Positions 48,218 to 57,169 of a DNA stretch of 64,000 nt are shown here, in pieces. The notes beneath the pieces were generated by a model. It saw nothing but the letters and a program-made list of their open reading frames with translations, was not told where the DNA came from and made no database searches. Source of the stretch: Loripinus fragilis (taxonomy: Eukaryota > Mollusca > Bivalvia > Lucinida > Lucinidae); contig OZ026525.1 of the NCBI GenBank assembly GCA_964019695.1, forward strand, positions 92,847,779-92,911,778, in the 5' to 3' direction. The first letter of the stretch is position 1. Every line of letters begins with the position of its first letter. A program made the position numbers and the translations under genes.

Positions 48218-50467
48218 TCAATAGATAAGTCTTTCAGTCGGAACCATCATAGAGTCTGAAGTCCGACCCACCGGCGTGCAATTAAAGAGGAAAGCAAAGT
48301 TGCCAACCGTGATTGGGTTGACTACCAAGCATGCAGTCTGTTGCAATACATTAATGTTATAGCCAATCTTTTTATAATGGGAAATTATTTTAATGAACTG
48401 CGCTGAAAAAATATTAGAGCCAACAATCTTCTTCAACTTATACACCAAGTCACCATAGAAATCAGGTTCAGAAAGTCCTTGGCGCAAGAGAGATTTAAGT
48501 CATACTTGGAATTTAGAAATCAAATCATAGTATCGTCTATAAAATTTTGAAAATGTTTTGCGAAGTTTATGATACCGATAGCCCTGTTTAAGAAGTTTCT
48601 GAGTTAACAATTTATTGCGAGTGTTGAAGTCAGTAACATAGCTAGATGCTTTAGCAAAACGAATGAGTTGAGAGATATAGACTCCATAGGATGTAGAATG
48701 AGGAACATCACCATCTAAAAATGGGAAATTGACAATTTCAAAATCAAAGTCGTCACGTTTATCATAAATTTTGGTAGAAACAATATTATTAGAAATTGAC
48801 AAATGCAAGTCTAAAAATGCGGCTTCGGTATCAGAGGCATTGGCTTTATTAAGTTGGAGCTCTGAAGGGTATATTTGACTAACCATATTTTCAAAATAAA
48901 CATTATTAATATTTAAAATATCGTCTAAATATCTGGAAGTAGCGTTAAACGCATCAATAACATCAGCCTGCTTATCATCAGAAAGAGACATCATAAAGTC
49001 CCTTTCATAACAAAACAGGAATAAATCTGCAACCAGGGGAGCACAATTAGTGCCCATAGGAATCCCGACTACTTGTCTATAGAGCTTGGTGCCAAATCGA
49101 ATAAAAATGTTGTTCAACAAAAAGGTCAGCGCATCACATACATTTTGACACGACCATGCATGATATTTTTTAGGTTTTTCTGAAGTAAAAAATGCATTTC
49201 TGTCACTACATGCAAGGTAAGGAGAGCCTTCTCTCTGGAAGGTTCTTTCAATAAGATCAATAAGTTTATCTTTAATTAAATTATGAGGTAAAGTAGTGTA
49301 AAGAGTAGAAAAATCATAAGTAGACAAACTGGTCGCATTGAAATCTCTAGCTTTAAGTTTATCTAAAATTTCACCTGAATTTTTAATCGACCAAAATAGG
49401 TTTTTACCGGATCTCTCATATACTTTTTCACAATATTTGATAACATGTTTTTTAACAGCTGTAAGACACGAGGTTAACAATTTAGAAAGTTCTGTTGTCG
49501 TACAAGAACTAGAATTTGCAATAAATCTTGCTTTATAGGGTTTTTTATGGAGTTTAGGTAACCAGTACAACGTAGGAACTTTGTCTTGATTTTCTTTAGC
49601 TTTGACACCAAAATGTAGGGCTGTATGACAACCATGCCCATCAACAATCACTTTTTCACTTAAAGAAGGCTGCAGTTTATAGGCATTAGTGTCAACAAGC
49701 TCACGCTTAAGAGTATTAATATAATACAATCGTCAAACAACTACAACATTGTTAGCAGCTTTATCTGCTGGAACCAAAACATAGTTCATATGAAAATCCT
49801 GGATACCTCGTTTAAGATGACGAAAAGAAGATTTAGGTTTAGGGGGCAAAAGATGTGTATTACGAGAGTAAAATGAAATACGAGTATCAATAATTTTAAA
49901 AATGTTAATCTTCCATTCCTTCAAAGCATCAGGTTCAACATTTTCCCATTTGCACCAACGATTACTGAAGTAATTTAAAGAAGCAGCGATCTCTCTACGA
50001 CATTTAGAGAAATCAATATTAGAGGGAAATCTATATTTAGGACCTTTAGAAATGATATTGCGAATTCTAGCGTCAGGAATGACATTTAGATTACCTGTAA
50101 TAACATGCCCTGCAGAGGGATATAAATAATTTGAATTTTTTCAATCTCAGGAGGCAGGAGTATTGGAATCTATATCTAAATCATTTACAATTTTATTAAA
50201 GTTAAATATCGTAGACCTTATTGGTTTGTTATATTTATAACAAATGATAGGAGTTTCAGAATTATTAAAGTAATTTGGAATAGATGAAATCACTGAATTA
50301 TCCTTGAAGATACTATGTAAATCAATAAACTCAATACCTTTGTTAATGAATGGAATTTTGATAAAATGTCGTTTATGGTTGACTTCAGAATCGATATAAG
50401 GACTAAGGAAATGTTGAACATAACACCTTGTAAAGTGCTGCTTTATATAATTTGTTTGCTCTATCAT
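48218..50467 (-). CDS. Naiad-type element: CxC linker, reverse transcriptase and C-terminal block
   Basis: One frame interrupted only by TGA. The start coordinate is the first codon in this frame after a probable frameshift. From the N-terminus: H-F-I-K-I-P-F-I-N-K-G-I-E-F-I-D-L; then P-A-S-[TGA]-D-[TGA]-K, the CxC site; G-H-V-I-T-G-N-L; V-L-V-P-A-D-K-A-A-N-N-V-V-V-V-[TGA]; then RT motif A S-T-Y-D-F-S-T-L-Y-T-T-L-P-H (Asp ~49315), motif B G-I-P-M-G-T-N-C-A-P (~49060) and the catalytic Y-L-D-D (~48920). After a sixth TGA (48500-48502; GGA in the other copy) comes L-Q-Q-T-A-C-L-V-V-N-P-I-T-V. The enzyme would copy element RNA at a nicked target; its reverse transcriptase belongs to the group related to telomerase. 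Readthrough as selenocysteine is inferred. Confidence 0.9.
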
Positions 50468-51375
50468 AAAGTTTATTAGCCTCTAACTCTAAATTGCGTA
50501 AAACTGAGATAGGCAAGGAACTTAAAAATGAAAATAAGCCATGTCGACCATGATTAGTTAAAGCCAAAGAAAGATCCTTTAGAGAAGTATATAAGCGTTT
50601 TTCAGTACAAATTTTGCGCTTAATGTTGCCATTTTTACGTTTACCATGGGATCTACTTTTACGTTTTTTACATTCCAAAACAGAAAAAAACATCAAAATC
50701 TGGCATTTTAGAAATGTTGCCTTCATGGTATATATTATCATTAAAGCCTAAAAGAAAAGGTGATTGCAAAAATTTAATCCATTTAAGTTCAGTTTCATGT
50801 CTCTTAATATTTTTTAATCTAGTTGATGAATTAGGATCATATATAATTTTTTCAACAGGCTGAATTACAATTTTACTAGGTGAATGACCATTATTTTTGA
50901 AATGGCGATAAAGAAATGTGTCAAATTTTTTAGGCTTTTTCATTTTACGAAAGTGCTCACGAAACCTAGTCTTGAGGGATTGCCCAGTTTGTCCAACATA
51001 TTGCATTCCACAGTTAGTTTCAGTTCAAGTTATAACATAAATTAGATCCGATGAAGTTCAGTCCAAATCATTATTATTAATTATGGAGAATTTTCTACCA
51101 TTTACAGATGATGTAATGGTAGTTTTAGTACATAAATGTGCGCAACAGACACACCTCTTCGCATTGCACTTAGAAACATTATGATACATTCCGCGTCTTT
51201 TGAATGCATTAAATGGTTTAGTATACTTCCTGATAATAGGTGACCCAAGAGGAGATAACCTAATGGTAGGAAGCATATCCCGAAAATTGTTAACTGAACT
51301 AGGAATACGAACAGAGGACGCCGAATGTAAACTAATGGGAGATAAATGTAATTTTGTTATTTTCGTTCTTATCAT
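50403..51375 (-). CDS. Naiad-type element: zinc region, GIY-YIG endonuclease and basic linker
   Basis: The frame opens after TAA-TAA near 51435; the first ATG is at 51375. It reads K-C-N-A-K-R-C-V-C-C-A-H-L, then D-L-D-[TGA]-T-S-S-D-L-I-Y-V-I-T-[TGA]-T-E-T-N-C-G-M-Q-Y-V-G-Q-T. L-I-Y and Y-V-G are the GIY and YIG strands, and both TGA codons (51058-51060, 51025-51027) occupy conserved Cys positions. R-F-R-E-H (catalytic Arg), R-H-F-K-N-N-G-H (the His pair of the CCHH motif) and H-E-T-E-L-K-W-I (catalytic Glu) follow. One surplus base in an A7 run (50684-50690) then shifts the frame into a Lys/Arg-rich linker that includes N-H-G-R-H-G-L-F-S-F-L-S-S-L-P, and a second surplus base near 50410 leads into the RT frame. 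The enzyme nicks target DNA to prime reverse transcription. Confidence 0.88.
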
Positions 51376-51739
51376 TAAAAGTTGTGTGGGTAAGTACCAT
51401 CCCAAGACAAGCAATCAACACACCGGTTATTAAAATGACAAGCCAGTATAATATGAGTCCTTAAAAGCAAAGGAAGGTATAACAAATGCAAGCAATAATC
51501 CAAATGGCTAATACAAGTCCACAGATATATAGAAAGCAGAAGTTATACAACGGGGTATGAAAATCGGTCATCTAGTGATCTTAAATGCGGTACAAGACAT
51601 AGAGGATATCCAGGGACAGGAATAATGGAAGGAGATTGTACACACAATCCTGAGGATTGGGAAAATAAGAGCATTAAATGAAAGTGCGGGGAGACTTTTT
51701 AGGGCCACCACGCAGCACAGACAAAACAACTCTGATAAT

Positions 51740-51807
51740 CAAAGTAAGTAAGGTTGCAAAGATCAGGAATCGATACAATCAAGTACCACACCTGACACAG
51801 GATACCA
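51740..51807 (-). mobile_element. Solo 3'-end fragment of the Naiad-type element (tandem remnant)
   Basis: This 68-bp piece matches the last bases of the element 3' UTR (GCAAAGATCAGGAATCGATA, AGTACCACACCTGACACAGG, ATACCA). It lies head-to-tail immediately upstream of the element's 5' end. A fragment cut at the same point (GATACCA) occurs at 57604-57668. It is consistent with a severely 5'-truncated copy abutting the next one, the pseudo-LTR arrangement. Confidence 0.85.
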
Positions 51808-51809
51808 TG

Positions 51810-52150
51810 TCAACTTTTGAAGAAAATGATACGATCAGAATATCAAGATAGACAGGGATACCACAAATCTATATTTACAAATGACAAATCTATATTTACA
51901 AATGATTGGTTACATTTGGTCACATGCTCCCCCATGAACAGTTACATATTGTTGTTAGGTGGGCCTAACCCAAAAAGTAATAGATTGGAAAGGACCTGGA
52001 TTCTAATCCTTATCCTTTTATTTCTATCAAGAAACTGTTATAGTTTTCCCCAGATCTTATGGCCATCTTTACACTTACTTGTTTGTAAACATTAAAATCA
52101 AAATATTTGGATGGTATATTTAGAAATCAGGTGATATTTTGAAAACTATT
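51810..52150. other. Gene-free stretch
   Basis: Contains a direct repeat of AAATCTATATTTACAAATGA (51865-51905) and nothing else I can support. Confidence 0.5.
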
Positions 52151-52155
52151 TGTTG

Positions 52156-52247
52156 TCCGCATGGATAGCTCAGTTAGTAGAGTCGCCGTCAGCAGAAAAT
52201 TCATTTTTTTCCATTATACACAGGTTCAAATCCGACTACTGCATTCA
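52156..52247 (+). mobile_element. tRNA-like sequence (SINE head or tRNA pseudogene)
   Basis: TGGATAGCTCAGTTAGTAGAG is an excellent A-box/D-arm and CAGGTTCAAATCC a good B-box, 45 bp apart. The acceptor, anticodon and T stems do not pair well, so it is not a working tRNA gene. It is most likely the head of a tRNA-derived SINE of a different family from those above, or a tRNA pseudogene. Confidence 0.65.
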
Positions 52248-52254
52248 TTTCTTC

Positions 52255-52755
52255 TTCGCCATTTTTATTGTATACTTTTTACATGTATTCTTACATTATG
52301 TTTAGTCAACAGTTTTAACATGTATACAATGTGTCCCTTAAATGAGACATTAGCAATCTCGAAAACGCATATGCGTGATGCCAGAGAATGCATAAACTCA
52401 ATAGGATATGTACTTTTTGCTGTTATTAAAGCGATATTCAGCAACCGAAATGATTTTGATTTGATTATGAATTATGTTCAAACAATTGTATAAATAAATA
52501 AATAATAAAAAAAAGGTATAGTGACAGGGTTCGAACTCGAAACTTTGCATATGAACCTAAAACGGCTTGTGTGCCGTTTATAAAATATATACCTGTTTCA
52601 TCTTAGCACAAAGTATTATCCACTTCATGTATCGAACCAATTTTACAGATAAACTGATTACCTTATGGTAGAATGCCCTCTGTTTACGTGGCTATATATT
52701 CTTGAACTACGTGTGTCTGCTCGATTAGAATCACAGTTCAAAACTGAAAACAACT
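52255..52755. other. Gene-free stretch
   Basis: A GGGTTCGAACTCGAAAC block at 52527-52543 could be the reverse B-box of another decayed SINE, next to an A-rich AATAAATAAATAATAAAAAA tract. No gene. Confidence 0.45.
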
Positions 52756-52759
52756 ATAC

Positions 52760-53095
52760 GCATAGAAATTGTAGTCAAGGAAGTATTGATCATAAACACC
52801 GTCATTTGTTAAACCAGAGGAAAGGCGGGACACCGTCTGGCCAGAGCTTCGCGCGCACGCACGCACGCACGCAGCACGCACCCACACACACAGACATAAT
52901 ATGTAGACCCAGACCACCAGTAAGACTTCTAGCTTTACTCGAATAGTATACGTGTACATGTGGCATTTTTGAACACATGTTCGACATGTCCCGTTTTCTA
53001 AGTGGCGAACCCATATGGAATTTCGTTGGTGTACGCATTTCTTCTTATTTATACAAAAAAACAAGGTTAGTCATACACACAACTCGTGTTCGTTA
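52760..53095. mobile_element. Dispersed repeat carrying a (CA)n microsatellite, copy 2
   Basis: Homologous to 26640-27035 on both sides of the microsatellite: GAAATTGTAGTCAAGGAAGTA, GGGACACCGTCTGGCCAGAG, a short CGCACG/CACACA tract, AGACCCAGACCA, TACGTGTACATGTGGCATTT and ACTCGTGTT. Here the microsatellite is only ~40 bp and interrupted, against 127 bp in copy 1. Confidence 0.8.
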
Positions 53096-53147
53096 ATTAT
53101 ACCGTATATCCAGTAATGGGCATATAACATCGGGCCACTATTGTCCC

Positions 53148-53190
53148 GCAAGGGAAACGCCATCCGAATGGCGTTTCGCTGGCGGGCTTA
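53148..53190. repeat. Short hairpin
   Basis: CCCGCAAGGGAAACGCCAT and ATGGCGTTTCGCTGGCGGG pair at 17 of 19 positions around CCGA. In a eukaryotic context it is not a terminator; possibly a mobile-element end. Confidence 0.7.
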
Positions 53191-53194
53191 TAGT

Positions 53195-54003
53195 AATCTG
53201 AGGTTGGATGCTAGCGGGGATACGTCTTGTACATGGCACATATAATCTAACAGACTGTTATCAAAATAACTCTAATAAAAGGGTTTGAGAGTTATGGATT
53301 TAGTATTACATTTAAAATATCTCAAAGGGTATAAATGTTGGAGAGTGTTAATGGGGTCTACTGATTAGCGATCTATGGCCCTACAATTTAATGATTATCT
53401 AATTATGGCCCTTAAATTTAACGCTATAGCGATATTCTATTGAAAACACATGTAACCGACCGTCCCGGTAGCTCTGAATATACGAGACAAAACAGAAGAC
53501 TCTTAATCTATTTTATTGGTCGATCACAATGTTTTTTATCAATCTGTCTATCAATCGATCAATCTATCAATCACAATCAATCACAATCGGGTCTGAAAAT
53601 AAAATAAAACATACATTTACCCTAAATGTCCTAAATAATATTAAGTATCGAATGACCTGGTAATTTATGCAGTTAGGTCATTCTTGTCACACTGTTGCGG
53701 GCAAACAAGTTCATAATTCAGCAGCTTATTGGATGTTGCTTATTAATAGAAAGTACTGCTTAACATTAGAACACTATGAACCTGATTGTCTGCATCGGTG
53801 CAACGGCAAATTAAACATGTGTCTAGTCTACACAGTTATTATAAAGATGGCTAGCTATTTAAGTTAACCACAACTTAAATCTCTTTGATATATAAATAAT
53901 TAAATGAACATGTAATCAGCTCTTCTGCTTGATCATCATACTAAATATCAAATGCATAAATCCATTATTGCAGGTTTACGTCCCTTTCAACAATGTTTCC
54001 ACC
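53195..54003. other. Gene-free stretch
   Basis: A TCAATCGATCAATCTATCAATC tract at 53548-53590 resembles a decayed SINE tail. Otherwise unremarkable. Confidence 0.5.
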
Positions 54004-54008
54004 GCCTG

Positions 54009-54366
54009 CAGGGGCGTGCCTGCGTATACGCAAAGTACGCAGCTGCGTACTTTAATTTTTGAATGTCCAAAAAATAAAAACGTCTTCAATCGCGAAAAAT
54101 GCAATAAAAACATGCCTCAGCCGGGTTAGGTCTTTACATTACAAGTATACCGATTTTGTAATAATCCTGAACCAAAGCAATAGGATTTTGACTGTTTTTC
54201 ACTTTTGTTTTGGAAACAATAAAGTCAGTGTTTAGGTTCAGAAAATGCAGGAGAAGCCACCATTTAGTTCATATTTAGATTTTTTTTCCTAACGTATGGG
54301 AGGGGGACACCCCCCTCCCATGCCCACCCCCTGCGTACTTTGATTTTGCCCTCAGGAACGCCCCTG
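54009..54366. mobile_element. MITE with CAGGGGCGT termini
   Basis: The ends CAGGGGCGTGCCTG and CAGGAACGCCCCTG are inverted repeats, and GCCTG flanks the element on both sides (54004-54008, 54367-54371), a probable target duplication. It contains a perfect 22-bp palindrome around CGCAGCTGCG at ~54031-54052. The terminus resembles hAT-type non-autonomous elements, but the short flanking repeat does not settle this. Confidence 0.75.
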
Positions 54367-54468
54367 GCCTGTTTGTCCACCTACCTGTACGTAAGATAAT
54401 CCACTCGCTCGTGGATCATACAGGCGGAAACACATGGTGAAACTATAACTACTCCGATACATAACACA

Positions 54469-54714
54469 TTGAGCCGCAACATGAGATGTCCAACTAACAA
54501 TGTGGTATGTGCGATCAGCAAAGGCTCAGGCCAGCCTGCGCATAAGCGCAGTCTGGTTGGAGCCTTTGCTTGTCGCTTGAATATTCAATGACTCTTAGGC
54601 CACTGGCCAAACATCATTTGGGGTTTCTAAGCCTAAAAGGAGGCTGCACAGGCTCGTCTGAGTCTACACTTGTCAAAATGTCACATTGTTGGAAATCACG
54701 TGACCCGGTTCAAA
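54469..54714. mobile_element. GAGCC-ended MITE, copy A
   Basis: TTGAGCCGCAACATGAGATG..CAACTAACAATGTGG and TCACATTGTTGGAAATCACG..ACCCGGTTCAA are ~35-bp imperfect inverted termini. The interior has GCAAAGGCTCAGGCCAGCCT and GGCTGCACAGGCTCGTCTGA. Related copies are at 55347-55554 and 57170-57304. Confidence 0.85.
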
Positions 54715-55346
54715 TATCTGCGTAATTTGAAGATGATTCCTCATATCCTGTATCAACATTCGGGAAAGTCCGCCACAATTCGAGAGTCGAATCATAGCTC
54801 CGGTTTATGTAAGGAGAATTGTACCAAAAAGCTCCATTTTGTTAGCTGGAACTGGGTACAGCTCTATTAAAATCGATTATTCTGGTTATCAGAAAAGTTT
54901 AATCAGCAGAATAAATAAAGTTATAGATTTTATGTATTTTTTTTAATAAAATATCGCTATAGCGATATTTTATGAAAAAAAAACAACAACATGAAAACTT
55001 CATTTTATAACCATTTGTTTTGCTACAATCACACTTGAAACTGTGTCAACATGGTTTCTTTGACGTCAGCATCACGTTATATAACGTCAGCGTCACTTTA
55101 TCACCCGCGTTATCAAAGTAGATCCTCGATGTACATCCGTGGTCTGATTCTACGGGATTTCGCGGACTTGGCCGAGGTAGTTCCGATTGCTGGTATCAAA
55201 TTACTTTGAAACGATTGCCTAATCTCAGCTATTTTCATACCCCTCATACACATGTTTAGAATTACCAAGTTTCACTTATATACACGCGTGTCACATTTGC
55301 TTGGTCAGGATCATGTTGCGCTGTGTGTGCTTCTAATTCAATCAAA

Positions 55347-55554
55347 TGAGCCGCGACATGTGATTTCCAACAATGTGGTATTTTGACAATTGTTGACTCA
55401 GACGAGCCTGTGCAGCCTGCTTTTAAGTTTAGAAGCTCCAAATGATGTTCAGCCAGTAGCTTAACACTCATGGAATATGCAAGCTACTAGCAGATGCTCT
55501 GAGCCTTTGCTGGTCCAACATTCCACATTTTTGGATATCTCGTGTCTCGGCTCA
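55347..55554. mobile_element. GAGCC-ended MITE, copy B
   Basis: TGAGCCGCGACATGTGATTT..CCAACAATGTGG and CCAACATTCCACATTTTTGG..ATCTCGTGTCTCGGCTCA form the inverted termini. The interior has GACTCAGACGAGCCTGTGCA. Confidence 0.85.
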
Positions 55555-55555
55555 T

Positions 55556-55860
55556 ATCATTCTTATCAACTGTTATTTCATTCAATCAAATTTTATAGTA
55601 AAGTTTGAGTTCATTCATGACTGAATATCTGCTGCTACAGGGTTCATTTTTAATAGTAAAAAAGAAAGGGAAATAATTACCATTTCACGTTAAGTTTTAT
55701 GAGCTAAAGGAGTTTTAATCGTGAGAAGAAGAAAAGACTCGAAATTATCTCTGTATAACGATTGCATGGACTCCTAGTGTGTATTGTGTTATACAAAAGA
55801 ATCTTAAAGCGAAGAGGCAATACAACATTAGTTCACTGGCTTAAATATTGATAATATTAG
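55556..55860. other. Upstream flank of the repeat-rich exon
   Basis: No repeat recognised. If 55865 starts a real coding exon, its promoter or 5' UTR would lie here; I see no clear TATA box or initiator. Confidence 0.4.
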
Positions 55861-55864
55861 ACCT

Positions 55865-56603
55865 ATGGCTGAGAGTGCATCGATTCTACCAATACTTGAC
55901 GCCGACGCATATGAAGGTGAAGGTGAGCATGATGTCATATGCGCCAAAGGTGAGCATGATGTCATATTCAGCAAAGGTGAACATGATGTCATACGCAGCA
56001 AAGGTGAGCATGATGGCATATGCGGCAAAGATGAGCATGATTTAATACACAGCAAAGATGAGCATGGTTGCATATGCAGCAAAGGCGAGCATGATGTCAT
56101 ACGCAGCAAAGATGAGCATGATGTCATATGCGGCAAAGGTGAACATGATGTCATACGCAGCAAAGGTGAGCATGATGGCATATGCGGCAAAGATGAGCAT
56201 GATGTCATACACAGCAAATGTGAGCATGGTTGCATATGCGACAAAGGTGAGCATGATGTCATACGCAGCAAAGATGAGCATGATGTCATATGCGGCAAAG
56301 GTGAACATGATGTCATACGCAGCAAAGGTGAGCATGATGGCATATGCGGCAAAGGTGAACATGATGTCATACACAGCAAAGGTGAGCATGATGGCATATG
56401 CGGCAAAGATGAGCATGATGTCATACACAGCAAAGGTGAGCATGGTTGCATATGCGACAAAGGTGAGCATGATGTCATATACAGCAAAGTGAAACCGAAG
56501 AGAAATAGACCGGAAATGGCGGAAGTACATGGTCTTCCTGCAAGGCCATTTCGTCGAGCGAAATCTAAAGGTGCATCGAGGAAGAACTCGTTTACTCAAA
56601 CGG
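55865..56603 (+). CDS. Possible coding exon of 27-bp (9-residue) repeats
   Basis: From an ATG in a fair context (CCTATGGCTG) the frame reads a unique start M-A-E-S-A-S-I-L-P-I-L-D-A-D, then about 21 units of nine residues such as K-G-E-H-D-V-I-R-S, K-G-E-H-D-G-I-C-G and K-D-E-H-D-V-I-H-S. A unique basic tail follows (V-K-P-K-R-N-R-P-E-M-A-E-V-H-G-L), then a strong splice donor ACGG|GTAAGA at 56603/56604. The unique, non-repeat ends and the donor favour a real first exon. Against this, the 27-bp repeat is open in nearly all six frames, so ORF length proves nothing, and unit differences are mostly amino-acid changing. No known family recognised; function unknown. Confidence 0.5.
55912..56490. 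repeat. 27-bp minisatellite with higher-order structure
   Basis: Consensus AAAGGTGAGCATGATGTCAT then ACGCAGC. Units differ at a few fixed positions, and a six-unit (162-bp) pattern is repeated from about 56074 and again from about 56236, so recent expansion copied blocks rather than single units. Confidence 0.95.
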
Positions 56604-56817
56604 GTAAGATACAAGTGTATATAAAAATCAAGCGAACTACATGATATAAAATGTGTTAATTTTAATACAGTTTAAAAATCGGGTTTTGCTTTTGTAATTT
56701 AGTTCCAATAATCAAGCGAAATGTATTATGGAATGATACTGCACTTTGTTTTGTCTAGTTTTACTTTTTAGCGTTTTGAATAATAGGGACGCTTTTTAAC
56801 ATTTTTGCAGAGCAAAC

Positions 56818-56878
56818 CGGAATCAGGCAGCTCTTGTAAGAGCTGCCTGGTCAGGGCCTACTCTGTTTGCTTATGGAA
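56818..56878. repeat. Short palindromic dispersed repeat
   Basis: GGAATCAGGCAGCTCTT and AAGAGCTGCCTGGTC face each other, followed by CTACTCTGTTTGC, the tail seen in the GATCAGG palindrome family. A diverged copy lies near 7830. Confidence 0.65.
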
Positions 56879-56899
56879 ATATATTTTGACATGATTCTA

Positions 56900-57134
56900 C
56901 ACTACTGTCCTGTCAGCCAAGAGTGAAAGTGACGTCGTGTTTTGTTTACATTTGTAAAGTAAAACATTAACTTGTACACTTCACTTGAGCTAACGTTAAT
57001 CGATAGATCACTTGTGTATTAATCCTATGCTGCGGATAGGATTAATACACAAGTGACCTATCGATTCTTAGTCCTGATAACTTTATCAACAAAACATGAC
57101 GCCATTGTCACTCCTGGCTGGCATGATAGTAGTG
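56900..57134. mobile_element. Large palindromic (MITE-like) element, copy 2
   Basis: The outer arms CACTACTGTCCTGTCAGCCA..GAGTG and CACTCCTGGCTGGCATGATA..GTAGTG are inverted repeats. The inner arms AATCGATAG.TCACTTGTGT..ATTAATCCTAT and ATAGGATTAATACACAAGTG..CTATCGATT pair over ~30 bp around GCTGCGG. Almost the whole 235 bp can fold into one hairpin. Copy 1 is at 28800-29020. Confidence 0.88.
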
Positions 57135-57169
57135 AACATGACAATATATTTCTCTGTTCCATGTTCAAA

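Larger units (their letters stand above)
47697..51737 (-). mobile_element. Naiad-type Penelope-like retrotransposon, nearly full length
   Basis: An element of about 4.0 kb on the minus strand. From 5' to 3': a 5' UTR (51737-51376), a zinc-cysteine region and GIY-YIG endonuclease, a Lys-rich linker with a CxC-type motif, a reverse transcriptase, a conserved C-terminal block, and a ~520-nt 3' UTR ending CCTTACTTAC. Endonuclease before reverse transcriptase is the permuted order that defines Naiad/Chlamys elements; canonical Penelope elements have it after. A 68-bp fragment of its own 3' end lies directly upstream (51740-51807), matching the tandem pseudo-LTR habit of these elements. There are two apparent +1 frameshifts and six in-frame TGA codons, with no TAA or TAG in frame. 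Confidence 0.93.

Noticed and set aside
52156..52247. Functional tRNA gene
   Set aside because: The A and B boxes are good, but the acceptor, anticodon and T stems do not pair.
53148..53190. Rho-independent terminator
   Set aside because: Bacterial terminators do not apply here and no T-tract follows.
55828..56614. Long minus-strand ORFs across the 27-bp repeat
   Set aside because: A 27-bp repeat without stops stays open in most frames. The minus frames lack unique ends and splice signals of their own.
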